DNA of 64,000 nt from JAPOUP01 sp965203255 (GTDB lineage Bacteria > Pseudomonadota > Alphaproteobacteria > Rhodobacterales > Rhodobacteraceae), in contig OZ241882.1 of assembly GCA_965203255.1 (NCBI GenBank), positions 5,518,001-5,582,000 of the forward strand, written 5' to 3'. Made by a program: the position numbers and the translations under genes. Shown here piece after piece: positions 26,389 to 35,680 of the stretch. The notes under the pieces were generated by a model. The model had not been told where the DNA came from, made no database searches, and saw only the letters and a list, made by a program, of their open reading frames with translations. How positions within the stretch are numbered: the stretch's first letter is position 1; each line of letters starts with the position of its first letter.

Positions 26389-26977
26389 CCCATATAAGGT
26401 GGATAGCGATGCCGTCGCACCCGCGCTGTTGCGCTACAAGGAAGCGAGAAAGAAGCGTACCGCCAAAACTCAGATCAATTCGCACGGTAATGGATGGCTC
26501 AGGAAGGGCGGCAATGCCGACTGGGTCTATGGCTATGATGCATGGGAGAAGGCGCTATGAGTGGGCTGAAAAGAATATCGGCCGATGAGATCCGCACGCG
26601 CCTGCAGGAGCGACCGGCCTTCGGGCACTTTGTCGATCTGACCGGCCGCCTCATTGATGTGCAGCTTGATCTGTCTGGCCTCGTCCTGTGCGGTTTCGAC
26701 TTTACTGGCAGCCGCTTTGAAGAACAGGTCGATTTCAGCAATGTGACATGCAAGGGCATCAGCTGGTTTCGCGGCGTACATTTTTCGGCTGAGGCGATTT
26801 TTCGCACAGCCTGCTTCTTCAATGATGCCCGCTTTGACGGTGCTGTTTACGAAGCCGGAGCAATCTTCCGAGGGGCCGAATTCCGCGGCATTGCGACATT
26901 CGACGGATGTTGTTCACCGGCGCAACTTGACTTTTCTGATGTCCTAGCGAATGGCAACTTCTCAATTGCAGGGGCCT

Positions 26978-28687
26978 CTTATGAGACCTTACAGGTCAAG
27001 TGCCCTTTTTCAAAACCTCACATCGGCGTCCCTCCCTCCGTCGGGGGGCGGCTTCCGTGCCACCGGGGAAGTCCAGACAGAACGTCGCGGTTCCATGACG
27101 CGCTCAACGACGCGTCCAGCCTCTTATCCGGTTCGGTTGGCCGGTGCCGGCCCCGTGACCATTATGCCCGATTCGGGCGGTGCGACGTTCCGGGGGGGGG
27201 CGGGACCCATCTGAAATGAACGGTGCCGCTTCCTGCGGCGAACCAGGCCCCTGCACGGTCACACGCCCTGCCCGGGTTCCCCGGAGGCCCCGTCGGGCCG
27301 CCCGGGTGTTCCGTTGTTCCGTTGTTCCGTTGCCCTCCCGCTCTCAGGCCTGCGACAGGACGGCGCCCTCCGGCACCAGGCCGGTGGTGGCGAACCTCCA
27401 CAGCGCCACCAGAAGCTTACGGGCCAGCGCCACGATCCCCCGCCTGCGCGAACGTCCGTCGCGGGCGCTCACGTAATCCCGGAACCACGCCGAGAGGGCG
27501 CTGTCGGGCTGGTGGCGCAGCCAGCGCCAGGCCATCTGCACCAGGTGCTTTCGCAGCATCGCGCCGCCCGCCTTGCTGATCCCCTGGTCGTTGTCGACGC
27601 CCCCGCTCGCGAAGGGCACCGGCGCCAGGCCCGCGAGGCTGGCCAGCTGCCGCCGGTTGCGCAGCTCCCGGTAGAAGAGCTCGCCGCCCAGCATCAGCGC
27701 GTCGTTCGGGCCGATCCCGCGCAGCCGGACCAGCGTCGCCGCGTGGTGGGCGTCCGCCGGCGCCGCCCGCGGTCTGTCAACGGGCGGAGCGGCCTCCTTC
27801 CCGGCGGCGTCCGCGCGGAGGCCGTCGAGGGCCCGGGCCGACGCCTCCAGCATCTCCATCTTCCTCGCCTCGACAGCCTTGAGTTCCGCGCGCACCAGCT
27901 CCAGCCGGTCGAGGATGCCCTTGATCTCGGCCAGCAGCTCCGGCGGCAGCGGCTCCCCGTAGCCGGTCTCCATCCCGCCGAGCCGCTCACGGAACCCCGG
28001 CCGCGCCGGATCCCCGGCCAACACCCCGTGCAGCCTCAGGAGCCCGTCGACGGAGTTCGAGAGGCGGCGGCGCTCCTGCACCAGACGCTCCCGCCGGCGC
28101 AGCAGCCGCTTCCTGTCCTCCTCCGCGACCGTTGGCACACGCACCCGCGACATCGCGTCCCGGTCGCCGCCGTCCCACGCCCTGAGCGCCCGGACCATCC
28201 GGCGGGCGTCGATCCGGTCCGTCTTCACCTTCTTTTTCCTCCGCACCACCTCGAGGCTCGCGGGGTCGCAGACAACCACCTCGACATCCTCCCCCTCCAG
28301 CCGCCGGGCCAGCCAGAAGCCCTCGTAACCGGCCTCGTACACAAGCATCACCCGGACATCGCCGCCGGTCGCCGCCCGCTCCCGCGCCCGCCCGAGCCTG
28401 CCCAGGAGCCCATCAACGTCCTGCGGCGCCAGCCTGTGGATGCCGGCCCTCGACGTGTCGGACGGATCGCCCACCGCGAGGATCCAGCTCCTGCCGCTCA
28501 CTTCCAGAGCCGCGTAGACCGTGGTAACGTTCCCCTCGAAAGGGGTTTTCGAATCAGTCATCTTTCTCTCCTTTCACTCGGCGGGGGTTGCCGTCTCGCG
28601 GCCCCCCGCCACAACATGCTGTCTTCCTGTCAACACCCTGCACCGAATCACCCGCGAAGGCAAACGGCGGCCCGTCCCATGGCATCT
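26978..28687 (-). mobile_element. IS1111-type element B, copy 2
   Basis: 1710 bp, essentially identical to copy 1 (8716-10426). It is flanked by CT at 26976-26977 and ends in CT at 28686-28687. Excision through CT restores the pentapeptide frame exactly, so the boundaries are secure. Confidence 0.92.
27344..28561 (-). CDS. IS1111-type transposase (element B, copy 2)
   Basis: A 405-residue transposase whose translation is identical to that of the copy at 9083-10300, with the E/E/D-x-x-D catalytic set (LEVS, YEAGYEGFW, KTDRIDARR) and the complete C-terminal Tnp_20 domain. Identity between two copies 18 kb apart indicates very recent transposition or gene conversion. Confidence 0.93.
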   Translation of the reverse strand: MTDSKTPFEGNVTTVYAALEVSGRSWILAVGDPSDTSRAGIHRLAPQDVDGLLGRLGRARERAATGGDVRVMLVYEAGYEGFWLARRLEGEDVEVVVCDPASLEVVRRKKKVKTDRIDARRMVRALRAWDGGDRDAMSRVRVPTVAEEDRKRLLRRRERLVQERRRLSNSVDGLLRLHGVLAGDPARPGFRERLGGMETGYGEPLPPELLAEIKGILDRLELVRAELKAVEARKMEMLEASARALDGLRADAAGKEAAPPVDRPRAAPADAHHAATLVRLRGIGPNDALMLGGELFYRELRNRRQLASLAGLAPVPFASGGVDNDQGISKAGGAMLRKHLVQMAWRWLRHQPDSALSAWFRDYVSARDGRSRRRGIVALARKLLVALWRFATTGLVPEGAVLSQA

Positions 28688-28815
28688 GTCTCAAACAAAA
28701 GCCCAAACTGAGTGGTGCAGTCTTGATTGGAGGATTCTGGCATAGCGATTTGCCCAGTAGCCAATTCGACGGCCTCGATCACTGTGACATTTATGGGCGG
28801 GTTTTCTGTTCTTAG

Positions 28816-28963
28816 TATGCGTTGGCTCAGCCGACAAGACAAGGTGCGTTGGCGGTCTGACGGTCAATATTTCTAGCCTGCGAGATATCTCCGTTTCTGT
28901 CGCCTAATCCCAATTCCGGAGAATTGTCAATAATCATGTGCGGAGGTGACGTAAGTACTTATA
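28816..28963. other. Short spacer before IS630
   Basis: No gene recognised. It ends in TA, the target of the following IS630. Confidence 0.5.
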
Positions 28964-30199
28964 CCAAACCAAATAAGTAATCACCGATAGGCGCCCCGGA
29001 TATCACGGCACCGCCCATTCCCTCGTGGTGATCCGCGTGACCTCCCCCTTCCGGCCGATGAAGGCGTCCCACACCCGCTCCACGGTCTCCCTGACGTGCT
29101 CCGCGCTTCCGGACACCCTGTTGGCGAAGTGCCGGTGCTTCAGGACGGAGAACACCGTCTCCACGGGGTTGAGCTCCGGGCTGTAGGGCGGCAGCCGGAG
29201 CAGGGAGACGTTGTCCGGTATCCCGAGGTCTTTCGACCGGTGCCAGCCCGCCCCGTCGAGGACCACCAGGGCGTGCTTCCCGGCGGGGACCCGCTCCCCG
29301 ATGTCGCGGAGGTGCCGGTCCGTCTCCACGGTGTTGGCCCTGCCGCACACGTGCCCGACCGCGTCGCCGGTCGCGGGGCAGGCAGCGGAGAACAGGTACA
29401 CGTATCCGTACCGGTGGTCCCGCGCGATGCGCGGGCGCGTCCCCCTCCGTGCCCAGACCCTGGAGAGCATGCCCTTCTGCCCGACCCTCGCCTCGTCCTG
29501 GAAATACACGAGCACATCCTCCGGGGCCACCCCGTCGGGTACCGCCTTACGGGCCAACCTGCTGAAACCACTGCGGAATCCCTCCCGGGCGGCGGGGTCC
29601 GCCCTCGGATGGACGGGCCGCGGGGACATGTGCCGGAAGCCCAGCCTCCGCACCAGCCGGCGCGCGCCCTCCACCGTGCACCCCACCCCGAAGCTGTCCG
29701 CGGTCCGCGCCCGGATGTCGGCGACGGTCCAGCGGGAGGGCCCGCCCGCGTCGGGGTCCGGCCCGTCCTCCAGCCACGACGCGACCTCCGTCGCCTGTCC
29801 GCTTTCCAGCTTCGGCGGCGCCCCCGGCCGGGCGGCGTCCCGCAGGCCGTCCAGGCCGTCGGCGTTGTACCGGACGACCCAGTCGCGGAGCGTCTGGACA
29901 CCGACGCCGGCGGCGGAGGCAACCGCGGTCCGCGACAGCCTGTCCTCGATGACCAGGGCGATGGCGCGCAGCCGGTGACGGCAGTCACGGAACCTGCGCT
30001 TCGATGCCAGTTCGCGTAAATGTCCGGGTGTGTGGTCGGTGTGCGAGACCATGACTTTCGCTGGCATGCCGTTCTCTCCTTCTGCATGTTGCCCAGACAC
30101 GGAATACAGGACGGCGGCACCGATCACACGCCGAATGTTGGGGGTTCACACAGCATGATGTTCCGCTTTTGTTCTTGAGTCTTTATTTATTTGGTTTGG
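28964..30199 (-). mobile_element. IS630-family element E
   Basis: The terminal inverted repeats CCAAACCAAATAA (left, 28964) and its complement ending GGTTTGG at 30199 are flanked by TA on both sides (28962-28963 and 30200-30201). The TA duplication is the signature of the IS630/Tc1 superfamily. The element is 1236 bp with one transposase. Confidence 0.88.
29003..30067 (-). CDS. IS630-family transposase (element E)
   Basis: A 354-residue transposase; the start at 30067 (MPAKVMVSHTDHTPGHLRELASKRRF) is preferred over an upstream one because GGAGAGAAC precedes it. An N-terminal helix-turn-helix (RTAVASAAGVGVQTLRDWVVRYNADGLDGL) and second HTH (WTVADIRARTADSFGVGCTVEGARRLVRRLG) are followed by the DDE domain: YFQDEARVGQKG (Asp), HALVVLDGAGWHRSKDLGIPDNVSLLRLPPYSPELNPVETVF (Asp and Glu). 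It appears intact. There is no relation to the IS630-type elements at 42838 or 57389 beyond family level. Confidence 0.93.
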   Translation of the reverse strand: MPAKVMVSHTDHTPGHLRELASKRRFRDCRHRLRAIALVIEDRLSRTAVASAAGVGVQTLRDWVVRYNADGLDGLRDAARPGAPPKLESGQATEVASWLEDGPDPDAGGPSRWTVADIRARTADSFGVGCTVEGARRLVRRLGFRHMSPRPVHPRADPAAREGFRSGFSRLARKAVPDGVAPEDVLVYFQDEARVGQKGMLSRVWARRGTRPRIARDHRYGYVYLFSAACPATGDAVGHVCGRANTVETDRHLRDIGERVPAGKHALVVLDGAGWHRSKDLGIPDNVSLLRLPPYSPELNPVETVFSVLKHRHFANRVSGSAEHVRETVERVWDAFIGRKGEVTRITTREWAVP

Positions 30200-30237
30200 T
30201 ATTATGTGTCAGACGGGAGCGAGGTACTCACTTTGGT

Positions 30238-30900
30238 TAGAGAGAACCGCAAGAAGGAGCACCCCGATGCCACAGCAATCTGTGACGAATGCCGGCCTAC
30301 CGCGGGCCCTTGAGGTGGTGAAGAAGATGCAGGTAGACGGAATGGACTGGGGAGGGGATACCACCCGCTTGGCCGCCTGGCGCTGGTTGAGATCATCGAT
30401 GGCCGAGGCGGTGGACCGCTGGCTCGACAGCCTTGATGGCAGCGCCCTGCGCGATCGGTGCAACCGCAGGAATTCCCGTCACCTGCTGAGCGAACTCGGC
30501 GACATAGAACTCAGTGTGCTGCACACCCGGCCTTTGCCCAACCGATATCCCGCGCAGCTATGCACTGCTCGCGCCGGAGACCGACCACGTGATTCTGGCC
30601 GACTTCGTGCTCGGGCTGTCAACCCGCAAGGTCGGTGAGGTCCTGCTCGCCGGGCTCGGGCGCCATCGTGAGGCGGGTCGCCAGAACCCCGGGCCAGAGA
30701 CGGTCGCGGCGTTCCATCGCAGGCCGTTCAAGAACGCCTACAAGGCGCTGATGCTCGACGGCGTGGTGCTGGCCCGCAAGACTGGCGTCGACGCGCTCCC
30801 GAGGCCGGTGCTGGTGGCCCTAGGCATTCGCCACGAGGCAGGAAGGAGGTTATCGACTTCCAACTCGCCGGCAGAGAGAGCGCCGCGCAGCGGGGCACTT
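30238..30900 (+). pseudogene. IS256-family transposase, N-terminal relic
   Basis: One frame gives AEAVDRWLDSLDGSALRDRCNRRNSRHLLSELGDIELSVLHTR (to about 30530). A shifted frame continues with VILADFVLGLSTRKVGEVLLAGLGRHREAGR, VAAFHRRPFKNAYKALMLDGVVLARKTGVDALPRPVLVALGIRHEAG and, after another shift, KEVIDFQLAGRESAAQ. This is the N-terminal and first-Asp region (LMLDGVVL) of an IS256/Mutator transposase with at least two frameshifts. It stops short of the C-terminal part, which matches the separate relic at 11118-11541. Confidence 0.75.
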
Positions 30901-31203
30901 CCTCACCGCACCGCCGCGGGCTCGCCGGCGAGGGGCTAGGCTTCAGATCGACCGGCGGCGACGCCGGCAGGGTCTAGGGCGTCTTCCTCGGCGGCGGCCA
31001 CGAGGCCGTGGGCGGCACGCTAGAGCATCAGCACCTTGTCGCCGCATTCGGCTGGTCCCGCTGACGGGACGCGGCGACTAAGGCCAGAGGCGGCGGATCT
31101 GGCGCTCCCGGCCCATGTTCGCCGATCTTCCAGGAGGGATCATGACCAGGATCGTCGAGAAGCGCCGGCCAGCGTGATGGTAGCCGCGGCACGGACATGC
31201 AAC

Positions 31204-32593
31204 CCCACTTCCACTCCGAAGTGCAACACCGGCCATTCCCGCAGCGGGGGCGCAGCCCGAGCGTAGGGAATGGCCGGAAGGCGTGGTCTGCGGCCCCCGG
31301 GCGCCGCGGATCCGGCCCCGGGACGGCTGTGGTCCCGTCTGTATGGAGTTTATCCGGACTTTCCGGGCGGCGCAACGCCTCCGCCGGGTCGGGTCGCGTC
31401 CGTCCGGGCGCAGGGAGGGCGCAGCCCGACCGGAGCCCGGACGGACGCAACGGCGAAATCCTGTCCACCCCCTTCCTGCGCACCGGTGGGAGGCGGTCGC
31501 GCGGCTTCAGGGAGGGCGGGCCTCATGCAGCACCTCGGCGGGCGTCCGGTAGCCCAGCGCCCGGCGCGGACGCGCGTCCGTGCGGTCCTGCACCGCCCTC
31601 ACCTCCGCGTCGGTGACCGCGCGGAGGTCCGTCCCCTTCGGCAGGTACTGCCGCACCAGCCCGTTGGTGTGCTCGTTCAGGCCACGCTCCCAGGAATGGT
31701 AGGGGGTGGCGAAATAGAACCCGGCCCCGAGCTCCGCCGCGACGCCGGCGTGGCCCGCGAACTCCTTCCCGTTGTCCGCCGTGATCGTGTGGACGGGCAC
31801 GGCGGACGGCCGGAGGAGATCCACCATCGCGGCGGAGACCGCAGCCGAGGTTCTCCGGTCAACCCTCTGTAAATACGTGTATTTCGAGGCCCTGTCCACA
31901 AGGGAGACCACCGCCCCGCTGTGGCCTTTCCCGATGATCGTGTCCGCCTCCCAGTCGCCGACACGCTCCTTCCTCTCCACCTCCTCCGGCCGCCCGGAGA
32001 TGTCCACCCGGCCCGGGATGTGGCCCCGGCCCGAGTGCCGCCCGCCTCGCCAGTTCGGCTTCCTGCCGCGGCGCCGCAGCAGCAGGAACAGCCCGCCGCC
32101 CGCCTTCCGGTCGGCCTTCACACGTTCGTATATCCACTGGCGGCCCACCGTCCAGCCACCCTCCAGACGCAGCCGTCCCGCGACCTGCTCCGGGCTCCAG
32201 CCCTCCGCCAGAAGCCCCTCGACGCGCGCCCACCGGTCGGGCGTCATCTTCCTCGGGTTCGAGGAAGCCGCGCCGCGGCGGGCCTCCGCCCTCCCCTGCG
32301 CCTCGCCCGGGCTGTATCCCGAATCCCCGCCGTTACGGCGCAGCTCCCGCCAGACCGTCGTCCGGTCACGGCCCAGACGGGCCGCGATGGCCCCGTCGGA
32401 CAGCCCGCTTTCCTTCAGCGCGCCGATCTGGCATCTCTCTTCATGGGTCAGGTGGCGGTAGCCCTCGGGCATGGCAGTCTCCTTCTCTTCAGCAAAGGGA
32501 CTGTCGCCGCTTCCTGGCCGATACGCAACATCATGCGGCCGGAAAACCGGTCACCACCGCCACTGGTGTTGCACTTCAGGGTGGAATGGGGCC
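31204..32593 (-). mobile_element. IS30-family element, copy 2
   Basis: The left end CCCACTTCCACTCCGAAGTGC and the right end GCACTTCAGGGTGGAATGGGG form imperfect inverted repeats. AAC lies on both sides (31201-31203 and 32594-32596), consistent with a 3-bp target duplication. It is inserted next to the IS256 relic. Confidence 0.82.
31507..32472 (-). CDS. IS30-family transposase (copy 2)
   Basis: A 321-residue transposase closely similar to but distinct from that at 25301 (for example AAVSAAMVDLLRPSAVPVHTITADNGKEFAGHAGVAAELGAGFYFATPYHSWERGLNEHTNGLVRQYLPKGTDLRAV). HTH and all three DDE acidic residues are present. The many scattered differences from copy 1 show that the two copies are separate lineages rather than a recent duplication. 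Confidence 0.93.
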   Translation of the reverse strand: MPEGYRHLTHEERCQIGALKESGLSDGAIAARLGRDRTTVWRELRRNGGDSGYSPGEAQGRAEARRGAASSNPRKMTPDRWARVEGLLAEGWSPEQVAGRLRLEGGWTVGRQWIYERVKADRKAGGGLFLLLRRRGRKPNWRGGRHSGRGHIPGRVDISGRPEEVERKERVGDWEADTIIGKGHSGAVVSLVDRASKYTYLQRVDRRTSAAVSAAMVDLLRPSAVPVHTITADNGKEFAGHAGVAAELGAGFYFATPYHSWERGLNEHTNGLVRQYLPKGTDLRAVTDAEVRAVQDRTDARPRRALGYRTPAEVLHEARPP

Positions 32594-33266
32594 AACGTAA
32601 CATGCAATCGCACGATAAGCGAGCAAAAAATGACTTAAAAACAACGATGTCTGGCGGACGGTCTATGCTCGGTCTGACGCAGGCTGTAGGATTCCGCCAC
32701 AGACCTGATCCGGGTCGCCACCCTGTCGAATCTCCGCTGCACGGCGCGACCAGAAACCCGGGGTTGGGAAGGGGTCGTGCGGGCTTCGGCGAACATTGCC
32801 CGGGCCTCGCTCATATGTCTGGTTCCGGGTTCGGGAAGGACATGGTCCATCCCACATCCGAAAGGCTCCGCACTTCCGGCAAGCGCAGCAAGGGCATTCC
32901 GGAAGTTTTTCCAGATCATGCGAGCAACCATTCCGAAAATCCGTTTGCGAGGTTGCTAATGGAAGCGGAAGGAGGGCGGGAAACAGGTCACCACCGCCTC
33001 TGGTGTCGCACTTCAGGGTGGAACGCGGGCACCATAGACAAATTGCGGCCGTCAACCGGTGATCATCAGACCTTGGACTGCAACTCACATAGTGATGTTG
33101 CGAACGCTCAATTGCCGACCTTTCTGAATGCGTAGGGCAGTCTCGGATTGGCAAAGCGATCAATGCATGAGAGTTAGGCGTCATCGAATGACCTATTGTG
33201 AAGCCGCGCCGTTTCGGGAGCAGGAATCCAATCAATCACGTTACACCCAAGTAGGAGTTCCAGCGG
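32594..33266. other. Gene-poor stretch with an IS30-end relic
   Basis: No convincing gene. At 32985-33023 a copy of the IS30 right end (GGTCACCACCGCC, then TGGTGTCGCACTTCAGGG, then TGGAACGCGGGC) closely matches the inner and outer sequence of IS30 copy 2, without any transposase attached, so it is a solo end. Confidence 0.5.
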
Positions 33267-34286
33267 ATGAAGAAGACCCAACGAATCGTCCTCGCGAGCC
33301 GTCCAAAGGGTATTCCAACCCTGGACAACTTTCGCCTCGAGACAATTGAGCAGCCAGTTCCAGCCAAGGGCGAAGTTCTCGTTCGCACCATTTGGCTGTC
33401 GCTTGATCCCTATATGCGAGGAAGAATGGACGCAGCGAAGTCCTATGCCGATCCTGTGGAAGTCGGCGACACAATGGAAGCGTCCGGTGTTGGAGAGGTC
33501 ATTGCCTCAAACAATGACAGGTATAGGTCTGGTGACATCCTGCTCGGGCGTACCGGTTGGGCCAGCCATGCAGCAATGGACGCACGCCAATGTCGAAGGG
33601 TCGACCCGGAGGTCGCTCCGGTCTCAACGGCTCTTGGAGTGCTTGGCATGCCCGGACATACCGCTTGGGTTGGCCTAAACGATATACTTGCAGGACAGTC
33701 CGGCGAAACCGTGGTTGTTTCTGCCGCCACCGGCGCTGTTGGCTCTGTGGTTGGCCAACTTGCGTTGCGCAAGGGAATGAGAACGGTCGGTGTCGCTGGA
33801 GGAGTGACAAAGTGCGCCTATGCGGTTGAGACGCTGGGATACGATGTTTGCCTCGATCACCGTGATCCCAATCTAGCACAAGAATTGGCGGCACAGACTC
33901 CGCAGGGCGTTGACTGCTACTACGAAAACGTTGGCGGAAAGACTTTGGAAGCCGTTTTGCCACGAATGAATGACCACGGCAGAATCGCGGTCTGTGGCAT
34001 GATCGCATGGTATTCCGGAAAGGGAATCGAGGATGCCATGCCGTTGCCGAGGATGTGGCGCACGATTCTCGTGCGAAAGCTGCGGGTACAGGGTTTCATT
34101 GTGTTCGAGCACATGGATCGTCTGAATCCATTTCTCCAAGAGGTGGGCCCACTAGTCAAGTCAGGCGAGTTCCACTACAGCGAGTCGATCACCGAAGGTC
34201 TCGAAAACGCCCCGCAGGCCTTTCTCGAATTGTTGGAAGGCAGAAATTTCGGTAAGCAACTTGTTCGTGTCGGCGAAGGTCCATGA
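33267..34286 (+). CDS. NADP-dependent oxidoreductase, zinc-independent MDR family (CurA/YncB type)
   Basis: A 339-residue enzyme starting MKKTQRIVLASRPKGIPTLDNFRLETIEQPVPAKGEVLVRTIWLSLDPYMRGRMD, the diagnostic N-terminus of the leukotriene-B4-dehydrogenase-like MDR group. The nucleotide-binding motif is VVVSAATGAVGSVVGQLALRKG. It continues YENVGGKTLEAVLPRMNDHGRIAVCGMIAWYSG and RKLRVQGFIVFEHM. It has no zinc ligands. Such enzymes reduce activated double bonds of enones. Its stop overlaps the thioesterase pseudogene start (ATGA), and it heads the acyl-CoA cluster. Confidence 0.92.
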   Translation: MKKTQRIVLASRPKGIPTLDNFRLETIEQPVPAKGEVLVRTIWLSLDPYMRGRMDAAKSYADPVEVGDTMEASGVGEVIASNNDRYRSGDILLGRTGWASHAAMDARQCRRVDPEVAPVSTALGVLGMPGHTAWVGLNDILAGQSGETVVVSAATGAVGSVVGQLALRKGMRTVGVAGGVTKCAYAVETLGYDVCLDHRDPNLAQELAAQTPQGVDCYYENVGGKTLEAVLPRMNDHGRIAVCGMIAWYSGKGIEDAMPLPRMWRTILVRKLRVQGFIVFEHMDRLNPFLQEVGPLVKSGEFHYSESITEGLENAPQAFLELLEGRNFGKQLVRVGEGP

Positions 34287-34690
34287 ACCGCCCGCTGCCA
34301 AGGCGGCGGGCCGATTACCCCCACTTCGGAATCGTGCAGGTGCGCTGGGCCGACATGGATATCTAAGGTCATATGAACAACGGGATGCACTATCTGTTGT
34401 TCGTTACGGCGGTTCAAAGCATCCTGGTCAGAAACAACCTGTTGGATCTGGGACTGCCGAAGAACGCCGTTTCTCGTGGCGACACCAGAATGCGATTATT
34501 TCGAGGAGATCAAGCTCGGCGACATAGTCGAGGCCGGGGGTGCGGGTTACCCGCTTTGGCGCCACTTCCTTCACCTACGAAATCAGCATTTTCCGAAATT
34601 GAAATGAGCGATCCGCCGCCACTGGACACTTTACTCACGTCAACGTGTCTCGCGAGTCGCGCCGTCCGGTGGAATTGCCAATTGATCGAT
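34283..34690 (+). pseudogene. Acyl-CoA thioesterase (4HBT hotdog), multiply broken
   Basis: The frame begins MNRPLPRRRADYPHFGIVQVRWADMDI, followed by a TAA and then GHMNNGMHYLLFVTAVQSILVRNNLLDLG. This is the hotdog thioesterase motif R-x-x-D-x-D-x-x-G-H-x-N-N-x-x-Y with a stop in the active-site helix. A frameshift follows (CDYFEEIKLGDIVEAG). Another stop precedes TGHFTHVNVSRESRRPVELPI, the usual C-terminal strand (F-V-x-V-D-x-x-T-R-R-P-x-x-L-P). At least three lesions make it non-functional. It was coupled to the upstream reductase. Confidence 0.82.
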
Positions 34691-35680
34691 CATCGATGCA
34701 TTTGAGTCTATCGGCATGGGGTCCGGAAGGCAGGACTGACGAACCCAATCACATCGCATTTTTCGATTCCATTGTGAATAAAATTGCCGATGGCACCGCA
34801 ATGAAGGGAACAATGTTGGAGTCGTATGAGACAACCAATCAGATCATTTCACCAAGATTCCAACAATAAGGAAGTACGAACTTCTATCACCATCTGGACG
34901 CATTCCGCACACCCTCGCCACAGGTCTACCAACTCGGCGGACTCTCCTTGCGGATGCGACAATCCCGAATGCTAGGTTGTTGATCGCGTCGTTGATGCCG
35001 GTTCGGTCCGCAAATCCACAGGCCACTCATGTAAAATCTCTCCCGGTTGGCGATCGTGTGGATTGCTGCATCACGCTTCCTGAACGCAAATCTACGGCAT
35101 TTGGGGCACCGAAATGGGGTTTGCGCGGACATACATCCACTCTAACCTGCTCCTGAAAATACGGCCCCCGTCCTTCGTCAACCGACATTGCCTCAATGAG
35201 ATCCGTCGGCTCGCGCTGGATGCTTGGATCGTTGCCGCCACGCACGGTACAATTTGCAACGTCCATTGGGCAGGGACGTGATGGCATTGACCGGGTTTGA
35301 GGCGTCAGGTTTCCGGTCGTGTACAATCGCTCCTCCATTTCGGGTGAGTTTAGTGAATTCTTCACGAACGCTGCCGCAATACTTTGACAGCATCTTGATC
35401 GACCGAAAAGTCCCGAGCCATACGTTCGACATCTGGCGTGACGGCCTGGATCAGCGCAATTCCTTCTGTGTGGAATGGGGTCGAGGGACAGCAGCAGCAG
35501 GTTGGCCGGTCCGACAGGAGCCAGTGCGGACCGGCAGATGGGAGCGGGCGAATGACCGGAAGTGGCGTATAGGTCTTGGTTCTGCGAAGGGTTGCTTGAT
35601 AGCCATGCATATATAGAGTTGCCCGGCACTGTGCACAGTGAGGATCTCGATTCAGACCGTCGAACTGGAAGGAATTGCCG
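34691..35680. other. Long non-coding or degenerate stretch
   Basis: About 1 kb with no gene I can recognise on either strand. Short frames contain plausible protein-like stretches (for example ALIQAVTPDVERMARDFSVDQDAVKVL on the minus strand near 35360-35460), but they are surrounded by stops, so this may be decayed coding sequence. Confidence 0.5.

Larger units (their letters stand above)
23959..26560 (+). pseudogene. FAD-dependent monooxygenase (salicylate hydroxylase-like), frameshifted and split by IS30
   Basis: The N-terminal part begins MSLNVAIVGAGVGVLTLAIALCASQQNVTVFELA (dinucleotide-binding GxGxxG-like) and includes FDLVVGAAGIHSAVRDALF. Near 24620-24640 the frame shifts by one: DLSCLHQMVG in the first frame becomes FTKWWDPEPSHQIVVFPLSAGREVFVF in the next. 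The second frame continues through VTLLGDAAHPMTPFMAQGACMAIKDAVVLVQ, the GD...P FAD motif, to 24985, where an IS30 is inserted. The C-terminus resumes after 26388 (KVDSDAVAPALLRYKEARKKRTAKTQ...GGNADWVYGYDAWEKAL). Two independent lesions make it a firm pseudogene. Confidence 0.85.
26557..28815 (+). pseudogene. Pentapeptide-repeat-like protein, split by element B
   Basis: The 5' part starts at ATG 26557 (MSGLKRISADEIRTRLQERPAFGHFVDLTGRLIDVQLDLSGLVLCGFDFTGSRFEEQVDFSNVTCKGISWFRGVHFSAEAIFRTACFFNDARFDG). Its A/D-x-F-x-G spacing resembles pentapeptide repeats. At 26977 element B interrupts. Joining to 28688 through one CT restores GACLKQKPKLSGAVLIGGFWHSDLPSSQFDGLDHCDIYGRVFCS and a stop at 28815, giving about 183 residues. 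It overlapped the monooxygenase by four bases (ATGA), so it was the last gene of the operon. Its role is unknown. Confidence 0.8.

Noticed and set aside
24986..32593. The two IS30 copies as a composite transposon carrying the intervening DNA.
   Set aside because: The apparent target duplications differ (CCC and AAC) and the copies are clearly diverged, so they are independent insertions.
35468..35485. A short match (TGTGTGGAATGGGG) to an IS30 end in the intergenic region before the CoA ligase.
   Set aside because: Too short and imperfect to distinguish from chance.
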